Origin: Mageeibacillus sp. UBA1255
GTDB taxonomy: Bacteria > Bacillota > Clostridia > UBA1212 > UBA1255
Assembly (NCBI GenBank): GCA_002308795.1
Contig: DBVV01000094.1
Span: 4,233 to 17,630, forward strand
Reading direction: 5' to 3'
DNA length: 13,398 bases
In this document: positions 1-7,700 of the stretch, piece after piece
Layout: every line of letters starts with the position of its first letter
Position numbering within the stretch: the first letter of the stretch is position 1
Made by a program: the position numbers and the translations under genes
The notes under the pieces: model-generated
Seen by the model: the letters and a program-made list of their open reading frames with translations, nothing else
Told to the model about the DNA's origin: nothing
Database searches by the model: none

Positions 1-54
1 ACTCGGTTCGCCCATTTGCCATTTGCAATTATAATAGTCTCTGTATTGTCCGCT

Positions 55-1293
55 TCATAGCCTCGCTATCTTCCCGATCTTCTTCATATCATCGTTTATC
101 ATTATCCCCTCCGAAAGCACAAGTATCGTCTTTTCCCTGAGTGACGGTCGAAAGACAGAATCGTTGAGCTTTCCGAAGTACCCGTCCGTCAGGATCAGCA
201 TAACTTCCGGACGTATTTTATTGCTATTTATCCAATTGTATACACAATTTATATCCGTCCCGCCGCTGTGTTTAGGCACCGCTTTCAGCAATGCTTTTTC
301 GTCAGGTATATTCATATACACGTCAGATACGCTTGTGTTCCAGTAGCAGATATTAAAAACACATTTAAATTCCTTTGAAATACGGAAAAGCTGTGTTATA
401 AACTCCTTCATTTCTCTGTCACCGATAGAACCTGAAGAATCTACAAAAGCCCATACTTCTTCGAGCTTCTCTTCGGTCAGGCTGTATCCGGGCAGGAGCA
501 GGTCCATATGAATGTATTTGCGCTCGGGAGTCGTGTATGACGATTCGTCATTGATCTCTTCCTGAAGGAAATCTTTCAGTAGTGATTTCCAGTTCAGCCT
601 CTTTGCATCATCAAGCAGCAACAGCTCTCTGGGAGCAAAAAAGCTGCCTGCGGTGCCCCTGTTTTTATTCATCGCATCGCGCACTATCTGATCTATCATA
701 GAATCACTCAATCCGTCCGGCACGCTTGAATACGGATCATCCTCGATAGGAAACGCATCCCCGTCAGACAATGTACTTCCAACTATAATGAGATCCTCCG
801 GAGACTGCAGCAGTTTAGATTTGTTAGCCCCCCAGATCATGCTTTTATCTTTTGGAAGAGAATTATTATTTGCACGTGTTATTTTTTCATATAAAGATTC
901 AACCGTGTCTGTTGGATTGACCGAATCGAAAATCCCGTCTCTTGGCTTTTCGAACTCTATCCCACGGTATTTCATATCATTTTTAAGCCTGAGCAGTATG
1001 TCATTTACGATGATATCCGCAGCAGTATTCCAAAACTTCGGGTTTTTACCCTTTGCCCGGCTGCAATGATGCAGCAGCACGTGGAAGACCTCATGCATAA
1101 TAATAAAATTGCGTTCACCTTCGGACATCGACTCCAAAAAGTGACCGTTATACTCTATCTTTCTGCCATTTGTGCGCGCAGTAGGAATTTGGTCGTTCCG
1201 GACAATAGGCATCATTAACATAATATCACCGTAGAACGGCAAATTGCGCAGCAGGTCGATCTTGAATTTTTGAATTTTCTCGTCAATAGTCAC
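55..1293 (-). CDS. VWA-like / metallopeptidase-like domain protein (DUF2201 family)
   Basis: A soluble protein of 412 residues with two recognisable parts. The N-terminal half carries HEVFH at residues 67-71 followed by HH at 75-76, then an AADIIVNDIL helix at 91-100. This is the zinc-metallopeptidase-like signature of the DUF2201 N-terminal domain. The C-terminal part is a von Willebrand A fold with a complete MIDAS site: DSSGS at 284-288, Thr345 in GGTD, and Asp369 in LTDGY. Residues 120-250 between them have no clear motif. In known families, such proteins are often encoded beside MoxR-type AAA+ ATPases and are thought to act in ATPase-driven assembly or remodelling. No ATPase lies in this window, but the operon may run past the left edge. 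The start is GTG, supported by AAGGA eight bases upstream. It lies 16 bp after the radical SAM gene and is probably cotranscribed with it. Peptidase activity is not shown. Confidence 0.85.
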   Translation of the reverse strand: MTIDEKIQKFKIDLLRNLPFYGDIMLMMPIVRNDQIPTARTNGRKIEYNGHFLESMSEGERNFIIMHEVFHVLLHHCSRAKGKNPKFWNTAADIIVNDILLRLKNDMKYRGIEFEKPRDGIFDSVNPTDTVESLYEKITRANNNSLPKDKSMIWGANKSKLLQSPEDLIIVGSTLSDGDAFPIEDDPYSSVPDGLSDSMIDQIVRDAMNKNRGTAGSFFAPRELLLLDDAKRLNWKSLLKDFLQEEINDESSYTTPERKYIHMDLLLPGYSLTEEKLEEVWAFVDSSGSIGDREMKEFITQLFRISKEFKCVFNICYWNTSVSDVYMNIPDEKALLKAVPKHSGGTDINCVYNWINSNKIRPEVMLILTDGYFGKLNDSVFRPSLREKTILVLSEGIMINDDMKKIGKIARL

Positions 1294-1309
1294 AGCTGTT
1301 TTCCTTAAA

Positions 1310-2266
1310 TCAAATTATAATATTACCTCCGAAGCCGTCTTTCAGGTGGCCGTCGTAATCATAAACGAGTCCTCTTGAATAAGGCACACTGCATCCCGCC
1401 GTATCCCTTCCATACAGTTCTATCAATCTGCCGTCCGGAGAAACGTAAACACCGTCGCGGCAGTGGCAGTATTCATGATCGTAAAAACCTCTCGTAAACA
1501 GTATCGAATCGTCATCGTCGCGGATAACGGATTCGAAAGGCACCGTATGGCTTTCAGCATATCTGTTTACCGGTGTACAGACCATAAATCCCACTTTGGG
1601 AACTCCTGCTTCGATCGCGAAATCCAGGAAACGGTGAACTTCTTCTTTCGAATCGATATAACCTTTCAGCAGCATACAGTTAAAAACAAATATATCCTTA
1701 AACGGGACCGGATCGATCGCAGCTTTAAGTTCCTTCGCGTCAGGTACCTGAAACCCTCCGAAAAGCGATCTGTTTATGCCGTCATCGTAATGATGCCTGC
1801 TTATATGTATCGATTCCAGAAGTTCCAGGTTATCGATCTTGTCGAGATTCCCAAGTCCGATCCCGTTGGTGCTTACAGACACCTCCATACTTTTCCCAAA
1901 TACCGAAAACAGGATATTTATTACTTCGTTCAGGAGGTCAATATCATAAAAAGGTTCTCCGCCCGTGATCTTTATGCCTCGCACTCTGTCTTCCGCTTTA
2001 AGAAGTTTCATCGTTTTCTCAAGTTTTGCGGTGTCAATGCGGAGGTGTTTGCCGGTGTCAGCTGCCAGGCAGAACGGACATGACGCAGGGCAGAACGAAA
2101 GCGGAAGCAGGGCGAGCTGAAGGCGCACGGGATCTTCTTTAAGGCGGTAATTGACTCCGTCCGGAGAACAGATATAGTTCTTTACCGGAACGGTCCGGCC
2201 GAGGATACAGACGTCTTTTACTTTATTTTCGAGATCACAAAAGTGAAAGCAATCTGTATTTTGCAT
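1310..2266 (-). CDS. Radical SAM protein, MoaA-like
   Basis: A 318-residue radical SAM enzyme. The canonical CX3CX2C cluster motif is present as Cys59, Cys63 and Cys66 and would hold the 4Fe-4S cluster that cleaves S-adenosylmethionine. GGEP at 102-105 binds the SAM amino group. The strand motifs SVSTNG (130-135) and NCMLLKGYIDSKEE (about 196-209) fit the MoaA-like TIM barrel. Near the C-terminus, Cys267, Cys269 and Cys292 could form a partial auxiliary-cluster (twitch or SPASM-like) site around the phrase YVSPDGRL. I do not know the substrate. The start ATG lies 32 bp inside the end of the upstream LRR gene and has a good ribosome site (GAGGAAG, 3 bases away). No later in-frame start is convincing, so the overlap looks real and suggests coupled translation. 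Context (LRR protein upstream, VWA/HExxH protein downstream) hints at protein or peptide modification, but this is inference. Confidence 0.88.
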   Translation of the reverse strand: MQNTDCFHFCDLENKVKDVCILGRTVPVKNYICSPDGVNYRLKEDPVRLQLALLPLSFCPASCPFCLAADTGKHLRIDTAKLEKTMKLLKAEDRVRGIKITGGEPFYDIDLLNEVINILFSVFGKSMEVSVSTNGIGLGNLDKIDNLELLESIHISRHHYDDGINRSLFGGFQVPDAKELKAAIDPVPFKDIFVFNCMLLKGYIDSKEEVHRFLDFAIEAGVPKVGFMVCTPVNRYAESHTVPFESVIRDDDDSILFTRGFYDHEYCHCRDGVYVSPDGRLIELYGRDTAGCSVPYSRGLVYDYDGHLKDGFGGNIII

Positions 2267-3188
2267 ATACTTCCTCTGCCTCTTCTCTGTCTCTTACCAG
2301 CCCTTTACGGGTCAATACCGCCACGTCAACTCTGGCATATTTCTTATTATTGTCTCCGCTGAGATAATTTCGTCTGTATAAATAATATTCCTTCCCTTCG
2401 TGATGGATAGAAAGGAGCGTGCGCCAGAAATAAAATCCGAACCGGATCTCAGCTTTGACAAAATAGGTATCGCCCGAGATCGAATAATTGCTCGTATCGA
2501 TAAAAATGATCGCAGTTTTACTTATAATTTGTTTTTTGTCTCTTCTCAGCAGCTCATCCTGCTGTTCTTCCGTTTCCCGATCGACCTGATTATTAACGTC
2601 GGAGATCGCATTCCAGAACTCTGTTGAATGTTCTTCCCCTCCTGAAACGCCAAAAACGAAACTGTTATAGCTCGTGTATTCTGAAAACGAATCAGACACA
2701 GACGCCTCGAACAGACGCGAAATTTTGTACGGTATAAACCTTGCAGGCAATACTCCGGTCGCATTAATGATCTGCTGAATAAACGCTAATGACGATTGAT
2801 CGGTGACAATGAATTGAGTGCTTCCGACGGGTATTCCCGACCGTTTGAGATATAAAAACTGCTGCTTCGATAAGGCAAAGTCATTGATGCTTATGGAAGT
2901 AAGCAGCGGCAATTTGTAAAAAGTCCACGAACCGACTTCGTCTATGGAACCGGATAACTCGATTTTGCTAAGGTTGGGGCAATCTGAAAAAGTGCTCTTT
3001 CCGATCTGTTTTATTCCTTCAGGAACGATGACCCGCTGCATATTTGATTCCATAAAGGAGCCGTCTCCGAGCTTTACGATATTCATATCCATCAGCTTTG
3101 AAGGTATCTGCAGGATCTTATCCGTTCCGGAGTACGTAAGAATTACGCCGTCAATGGCAAGATATGTCTGGTCCATATAATTGCCCAT
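2235..3188 (-). CDS. Leucine-rich-repeat (BspA-like) protein with unknown C-terminal region
   Basis: A 317-residue protein. Residues about 25-102 show BspA/LRR_5-type repeats: LQIPSKLMDMNIVKLGDGSF, then MQRVIVPEGIKQIGKSTFSD, then LSKIELSGSIDEVGSWTF, each with the 'I..S.F..C..L..I..' spacing of this class. There is no signal peptide, LPXTG anchor or transmembrane segment, so unlike many BspA-like surface proteins it appears cytoplasmic. Residues 103-317 match nothing I recognise. They include a charged helical stretch (about 200-220) and a beta-rich region containing HHEGKEYYLYRR. The start ATG is one base after the stop of the 99-residue gene (TGATATG) with GAGGAAG eight bases upstream. The gene's end overlaps the radical SAM start. 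LRR domains usually bind proteins, so a scaffold or substrate-recognition role for its operon partners is possible. Confidence 0.8.
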   Translation of the reverse strand: MGNYMDQTYLAIDGVILTYSGTDKILQIPSKLMDMNIVKLGDGSFMESNMQRVIVPEGIKQIGKSTFSDCPNLSKIELSGSIDEVGSWTFYKLPLLTSISINDFALSKQQFLYLKRSGIPVGSTQFIVTDQSSLAFIQQIINATGVLPARFIPYKISRLFEASVSDSFSEYTSYNSFVFGVSGGEEHSTEFWNAISDVNNQVDRETEEQQDELLRRDKKQIISKTAIIFIDTSNYSISGDTYFVKAEIRFGFYFWRTLLSIHHEGKEYYLYRRNYLSGDNNKKYARVDVAVLTRKGLVRDREEAEEVYAKYRLLSLL

Positions 3189-3189
3189 A

Positions 3190-3489
3190 TCAGCATCTTC
3201 CTCTCGAATTAAGTTCTTCTTCTCTTCTGCGCTTTTCGGATGCTCTTATTGCCAAAACCAGATCAGGCTTGAGAAAAACCGGCTGCGAAGCGGCTTCTCT
3301 GGCTTCCCTGACCGATTCCGCTGCGTCTTGTACAAGTTTGATCTCATCGGGATCCGCATGCTGTAAGCTCAGAATGTCCGCAAGCTGAAGCAAAGAAGCG
3401 TGTGCTTTTTTCGGCGAGCCGTTTAGCAATATTATTTTTATAAAGGCCATTAACGATCTTTCGTCCATCGCTTTATCTAATCCGTTCAC
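3190..3489 (-). CDS. Hypothetical helical protein, 99 residues, first gene of operon
   Basis: I do not recognise this protein. The sequence looks mostly helical and highly charged, with an Arg/Glu-rich C-terminus (RRREEEL). It has no signal peptide or membrane span. It is supported as a real gene by its place between a strong promoter (3548-3576) and the LRR gene, with only one base separating its stop from the next start. The start is uncertain. The GTG used here has no good ribosome site close by; the only AGGAG-like sequence is 20 bases upstream inside a possible hairpin. The frame stays open for 23 codons above the GTG, but without ATG, GTG or TTG. Internal ATGs at codons 8 and 14 are alternatives. 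Confidence 0.55.
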   Translation of the reverse strand: MNGLDKAMDERSLMAFIKIILLNGSPKKAHASLLQLADILSLQHADPDEIKLVQDAAESVREAREAASQPVFLKPDLVLAIRASEKRRREEELNSRGRC

Positions 3490-3500
3490 TTTTACGTATG

Positions 3501-3535
3501 CTTTATAAACTCCTGCAGCACCGGGAGCAATAAAG
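3501..3535 (-). promoter_or_regulatory. Leader hairpin that pairs the only Shine-Dalgarno-like sequence
   Basis: On the minus strand, CTTTAT (3530-3535) can pair with ATAAAG (3501-3506), and CTCC (3524-3527) with GGAG (3510-3513), leaving a 10-base loop. This lies in the predicted 5' leader of the 99-residue gene, between its promoter and GTG start, and would hide the AGGAG sequence. It is a paper fold only; no regulator is known. Confidence 0.35.
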
Positions 3536-3547
3536 TTTTCTTTTTTT

Positions 3548-3576
3548 ATAATAGTCTTTTATTTTAAACTTGTCAA
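3548..3576 (-). promoter_or_regulatory. Sigma-A type promoter for the LRR/radical SAM/VWA operon
   Basis: Reading the minus strand: -35 TTGACA (3571-3576, perfect), a spacer of exactly 17 bp, and -10 TATTAT (3548-3553, five of six). The start of transcription would be near 3541, about 50 bases before the GTG of the first gene. It sits in the 124-bp gap after the 222-residue membrane protein gene, so it separates this operon from the polC operon. Confidence 0.75.
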
Positions 3577-3613
3577 TTTGATCGGCACAGTCAGGGATCT
3601 ATCGTTTCCGCCG

Positions 3614-4282
3614 TCAATAATCCCACCTGGTACTCACGAACCTTATCCCGCTAAGCGTTCTGTTGTCCGCATTAAAAAAGAACTGCATGTCGAGATTTGA
3701 ATCCTTTTTTTCGTCCCGGTGGCGATACAAGTAGTGCTCACGCCCGTTAAAGTAAGTCTTTCCCTCGAAAGCAAACAGAGATCCGACTTTCAAATCAAAT
3801 TCATATTCATCTGTTAAGCCGGGTTCGATCCCCGTCGGAAGGATGACCGGGCAGGTCAAACTCGTAAAAGAATACACGGCACAGTTTGCAGGCGAAGTTT
3901 TATAGGCGGCTCGGTTGCTCACCTCAATAGATAATCTCATCCCGTTCCGCTTTATTTCGAAATGCTCGCTCCGTCCGGGACTGATCGCCGAAATATCCTT
4001 ATCTAATACCCAGCCGTTGTCCAAAAACTGCGACAGAGGAGCGGGCAGGCGGTAAAGATCACCGTCGATGGAAATATTGCCCGAAAAAATATCATCACCC
4101 AGTTCGGCGGGTGTCTTGTATTTAGACAGACACTTCGGCAGCTCTGCCGCTTTCTTTTTCCCCTTGCCGATATATTCGCGCAGATTCACCATTACGACGA
4201 TCATGGCCAGGAGCAGAACAAAGCTCGCAATCAGAATAATGACAGTGCGTATCTTCATTTTTTTAAACTGTGTCATGCTCAT
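3614..4282 (-). CDS. Single-pass membrane protein of unknown function
   Basis: A 222-residue protein. A basic N-terminus (FKKMKIR) leads into one hydrophobic segment at about 13-33, then a Lys-rich stretch (40-45) and a soluble domain of about 170 residues. No signal-peptidase site is evident, so it is probably a signal-anchored protein with the domain outside the membrane. The domain holds a phrase, IDGDLYRLPAPLSQFLDNGW (about 72-91), that I have the impression of having met in Clostridia hypothetical proteins, but I cannot name the family. Two cysteines (134 and 144) could form a disulfide. The start ATG overlaps the msrC stop by four bases (ATGA) and has GGAGG six bases upstream, so the start is well fixed. 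It is the last gene of the polC-msrC operon; no clear terminator follows. Confidence 0.8.
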   Translation of the reverse strand: MSMTQFKKMKIRTVIILIASFVLLLAMIVVMVNLREYIGKGKKKAAELPKCLSKYKTPAELGDDIFSGNISIDGDLYRLPAPLSQFLDNGWVLDKDISAISPGRSEHFEIKRNGMRLSIEVSNRAAYKTSPANCAVYSFTSLTCPVILPTGIEPGLTDEYEFDLKVGSLFAFEGKTYFNGREHYLYRHRDEKKDSNLDMQFFFNADNRTLSGIRFVSTRWDY

Positions 4283-4749
4283 ATCTGTCCTCCAACCGAT
4301 CCGGCAACCGCCTCCAGACCGATGCGGTCAATTTCCCCGAACCGCCCCTTTACAGGACTGTCGATGTCCAGCACGCCCCAGAGCGAACCGTCACTGCGGC
4401 GGAGCGGGACAACGATCTCGGAAGCCGAAGCGCTGTCGCATGCGATATGCCCCGGAAAAGCATGAACGTCATTGACGACCACGCTCTCACCGGAAGACAC
4501 GGCAGCCTGGCAGACGCCCTTGCCCGCGTAGAGGACCATGCAGGCGGGTTTGCCCTGGAACGGTCCCAGCAAAAGCGAGCCGTCAGGCATCAGGCGGTAA
4601 AAGCCTGCCCAGTTAACGTCATGGAGCGCATCAAAAATGAGTGCGGAGACGTTCGCAAGGCATGCCGTTTCAAAGGCCGGAGAATCACCCCCGCCTTCAC
4701 ACAAAGATAATGCTTGCTTCGACAGCAGATCGTAGTCAATTTCGTTCAT
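4279..4749 (-). CDS. msrC: Free methionine-(R)-sulfoxide reductase (GAF domain, fRMsr)
   Basis: This 156-residue GAF-domain enzyme should reduce free methionine-(R)-sulfoxide in the cytoplasm, an oxidative-damage repair step. The family signatures are clear: NWAGFYRL (46-53), LGPFQGKPAC (61-70), GKGVC (76-80), DVHAFPGHIACDS (94-106), SEIVVPL (110-116) and GVLDIDS (125-131). The three cysteines Cys70, Cys80 and Cys104 are spaced 10 and 24 apart, exactly as Cys84, Cys94 and Cys118 in the E. coli enzyme, so the catalytic and resolving cysteines are intact. Length is typical of the family. The ATG follows the polC stop by six bases with no strong ribosome site of its own, so it probably depends on translational coupling to polC. 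Its stop overlaps the start of the next gene by four bases. Confidence 0.93.
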   Translation of the reverse strand: MNEIDYDLLSKQALSLCEGGGDSPAFETACLANVSALIFDALHDVNWAGFYRLMPDGSLLLGPFQGKPACMVLYAGKGVCQAAVSSGESVVVNDVHAFPGHIACDSASASEIVVPLRRSDGSLWGVLDIDSPVKGRFGEIDRIGLEAVAGSVGGQI

Positions 4750-4755
4750 AGCAGA

Positions 4756-7700
4756 TCATAGCAGGTCAAACAGTGATACCTGATTCGTTTCGGGAAGGCC
4801 GGCGAGGCAGCCCTCCGCTTTCAGCACCTCGATGACAGCCTTGTTCGTGTTTGTAGAAGACTGGAAATCATCGATCGAGATAAACTTTTCGCCCCTTGCC
4901 TTGCGCCTGCGGCTTTCGTTGACGATGCTCTCGGCGGCGGATGTTCCGACGCCCTGGAGGCAGCCGATCGGCGGACGGATCCCGTCGGGAGTAGGTACGA
5001 AGTTCTTCGCATCCGATTCGTAAATGTCGATCGGCAGGAACTTGAGGCCGCGTGCGTAAAGCTCGACGAGCAGGTAATAGACCGCCGCCTGGCTCTTATC
5101 CTTCGCGCTGAGATCGCCGCTGCCGGAATCATCATCCGAATCGTCATTGTCGCCCGGATCATCAAAACCGGAAGTTCCGTCCTCGTCCGGAGCCATCTCA
5201 TCAGAGCCGTTGTTCAGAAGGTTCATTGCCGACATGCGCGCGTAAAGGCGGTCAAGGCCGTGAAGCATATTGGCCCCGTCGAAGTCGTCGATCTTGAGCG
5301 AGAACCTGGCCGCGTAGTACGCGTCCGGGCGGTAAACTTTGAACCACGCGATGCGCAGCGAAAGAATTACGTAGGCAACGGCGTGTGCCTTCGGGAACAT
5401 GTATTTTATTTTATTGCACGATTCGATGTACCAGTCGGGGACGTCGTGCGCGCGCATCTCCTCCTCCCACTCGGAAGTGAGACCCTTGCCCTTCCTGACC
5501 TTCTCCATTATGTTGAACGACATAAGCTTATCGAGGCCTTTATTTATCAGATATAGCATTATATCGTCGCGGCAGCAGATGGCTTCGGACAGCGTACACG
5601 TTCCGCTTTCGATAAGCGTCTGTACGTTTCCGGACCACACGTCGGTGCCGTGGGAAAGGCCGGAAATACGCACGAGTTCCGATACCTTCTTCGGACGCGT
5701 CTCCATCAGCATTTTAATGACGAAATTCGTGCCCAGTTCCGGGACCCCGTACGTGCCAAGAGGCATATTTATCTTTACTTTGCTCATATCCATCTTAAGC
5801 GCGTCAGGCGAGCTGAAGATCGAGAGCATATAGTCGTCGTTTATATCCACGCTGCGGCTGTCTACGCCGGTATAGTTCTCTAAAAGTTTCAGCATTTCGG
5901 GACCTTCGTGGCCGAGAATGTCAAGTTTCAGCAGCGTGTCGTGCAGGTATTTGAATTCGAAATGCGTCGTGACCGTGTCGGAATCGGGCTTATCCGCAGG
6001 GTGCTGGACAGGCGTAAAATCATGTATGTCCTTGTCTTTCGGGACAACGATTATTCCGCCCGGATGCTGACCGGTCGTTTTTTTCACACCTTCGAACCCG
6101 GACGCAAGGCGGTCGATTTCGGCGTTGCTGGCGGTTTTTCCGCTGCGCTCCAAATATTTCAGCACGTAGCCTCTGGCGTTCTTCTCCGCGAGACCCGTAA
6201 CGGTACCGGCACGGAAGACCTTGCCCTTACCGAACAGCACTTCCGTATATTTATGCGCGTTAGGCTGGTCGTCGGACGCGAAGTTCAGGTCGATATCAGG
6301 GACCTTGTCCCCGTTGAATCCTAGGAACGTTTCGAACGGGATGTCGAAGCCGTCGCGGATCAGTTCTTTTCCGCACTGCGGGCAAGTCTTTTTAGGCATG
6401 TCGAAGCCGCAGTCGTATCCTTCGTTTTCGTGGAATTCGAGGTATCCGCACTCGCAGCGGTAATGCGCAGGAAGCGAATTCACCTCCGTGATCCCGGCCA
6501 TGTAAGCGGCCAACGACGATCCGACCGAACCTCTTGACCCAACCTGGTACCCGTTTCTGGCCGATTCAGCCACGAGCTCTTTCGCGATAATATACATGAT
6601 CGAATAACCGTTGCCGATGATCGCGTCGAGCTCCCTCGTGAGGCGCTTTTCAACGAGTTCGGGCAGCGGATCTCCGTATATCGCCTTCGCTTTTTCGTAT
6701 GCGGACGTGCGCAGCGTCTCGTCGGAGCCCGGAATGCTGGGCGGATAGTTCCCTTTCGGCACAGGCAGGATCTTTTTGATCATATCCGCGATCTTTATAG
6801 TATTATCCACGACGATCTCCTGCGCCCTGTCGCCCAGATAATCAAATTCTGCGAGCATCTCCTCCGTCGTACGCAGATATACGGGAGGCTGATACATATA
6901 ATCTTCGTACCCCTGCCCTGCCTGAAGCACTTCGCGGTAGATGCTGTCCTCCGGCCTTAAATAGTGTACGTCGCAGGTGGCGACTACCGGTTTCCCGAGC
7001 CTGTCCGCGATCTCGATCATCTTAAGATTGAACCGCTTTATGTCGTCTTCGGAATCCACCGTGCCTTCGCGCACGAGATACATATTATTTCCGGTGGGCT
7101 GGATCTCGAAATAGTCGTACCAGCTGCCTATCTCCATGAGCTTCTCGTCGCTCTCGCCGTTTATGACCGCGTCGTACAGTTCGCCCAGCGAGCATGCCGG
7201 CGACAATATCAGTCCTTCGCGGTGTGCGTCGATCTCGAATTTCGGCATTCTGGGCCGCTTATGGTAGTATTCAAGATTGGATTTCGTTATGAGCTGGTAC
7301 AGATTTTTAAGTCCCGTCTCATTTTTAACCAGTATTATGCAATGGTACGTGGGCAGCTTCTTCGCATCCTCCGCGCTCATATCCGGCGTCTGGTGGCAAA
7401 GGTACGCTTCGCATCCGTATATGAATTTAAAATCGTGTTCCGGATGCTTTTTCTTATAGTCTTTATAGATCGACGTGATCTCGGAATACCCCTGAACGAC
7501 GCCGTGGTCGGTTATGGCGCACGCTCCCCATCCCCATCGGATCAGAGTGTCCATAAGCTCTCCCGGTCTCGTAATGGCGTCAACGGCGCTCATAAGCGTG
7601 TGCAGATGAAGTTCGACGCGCTTCTTTTCGGAGTTATCCATGCGTTCTTCGTATTTTGCGGCAATTATCGCTTTCGCCATTACGGTGAGTTCGTGTGAGA

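Noticed and set aside
3541..3598. An apparent coding frame upstream of the 99-residue gene that could join it by a frameshift in a run of seven A.
   Set aside because: The stretch contains a near-perfect promoter (TTGACA-17-TATTAT), has stops close by in both frames and no usable start codon, so a promoter explains it better than a broken gene.
2300..3800. Similar short phrases (GKEYYLYRR and GREHYLYRHR) near the C-termini of the LRR protein and the 222-residue membrane protein, suggesting a shared domain.
   Set aside because: The resemblance covers only about ten residues and does not extend to either side, so it is probably coincidence.
6964..7698. A long open frame on the plus strand (244 codons) inside polC.
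   Set aside because: It lies wholly within polC on the opposite strand, has no recognisable domain, and polC coding there is certain. Other opposite-strand frames in polC, msrC and the GH127-like gene were rejected for the same reason.
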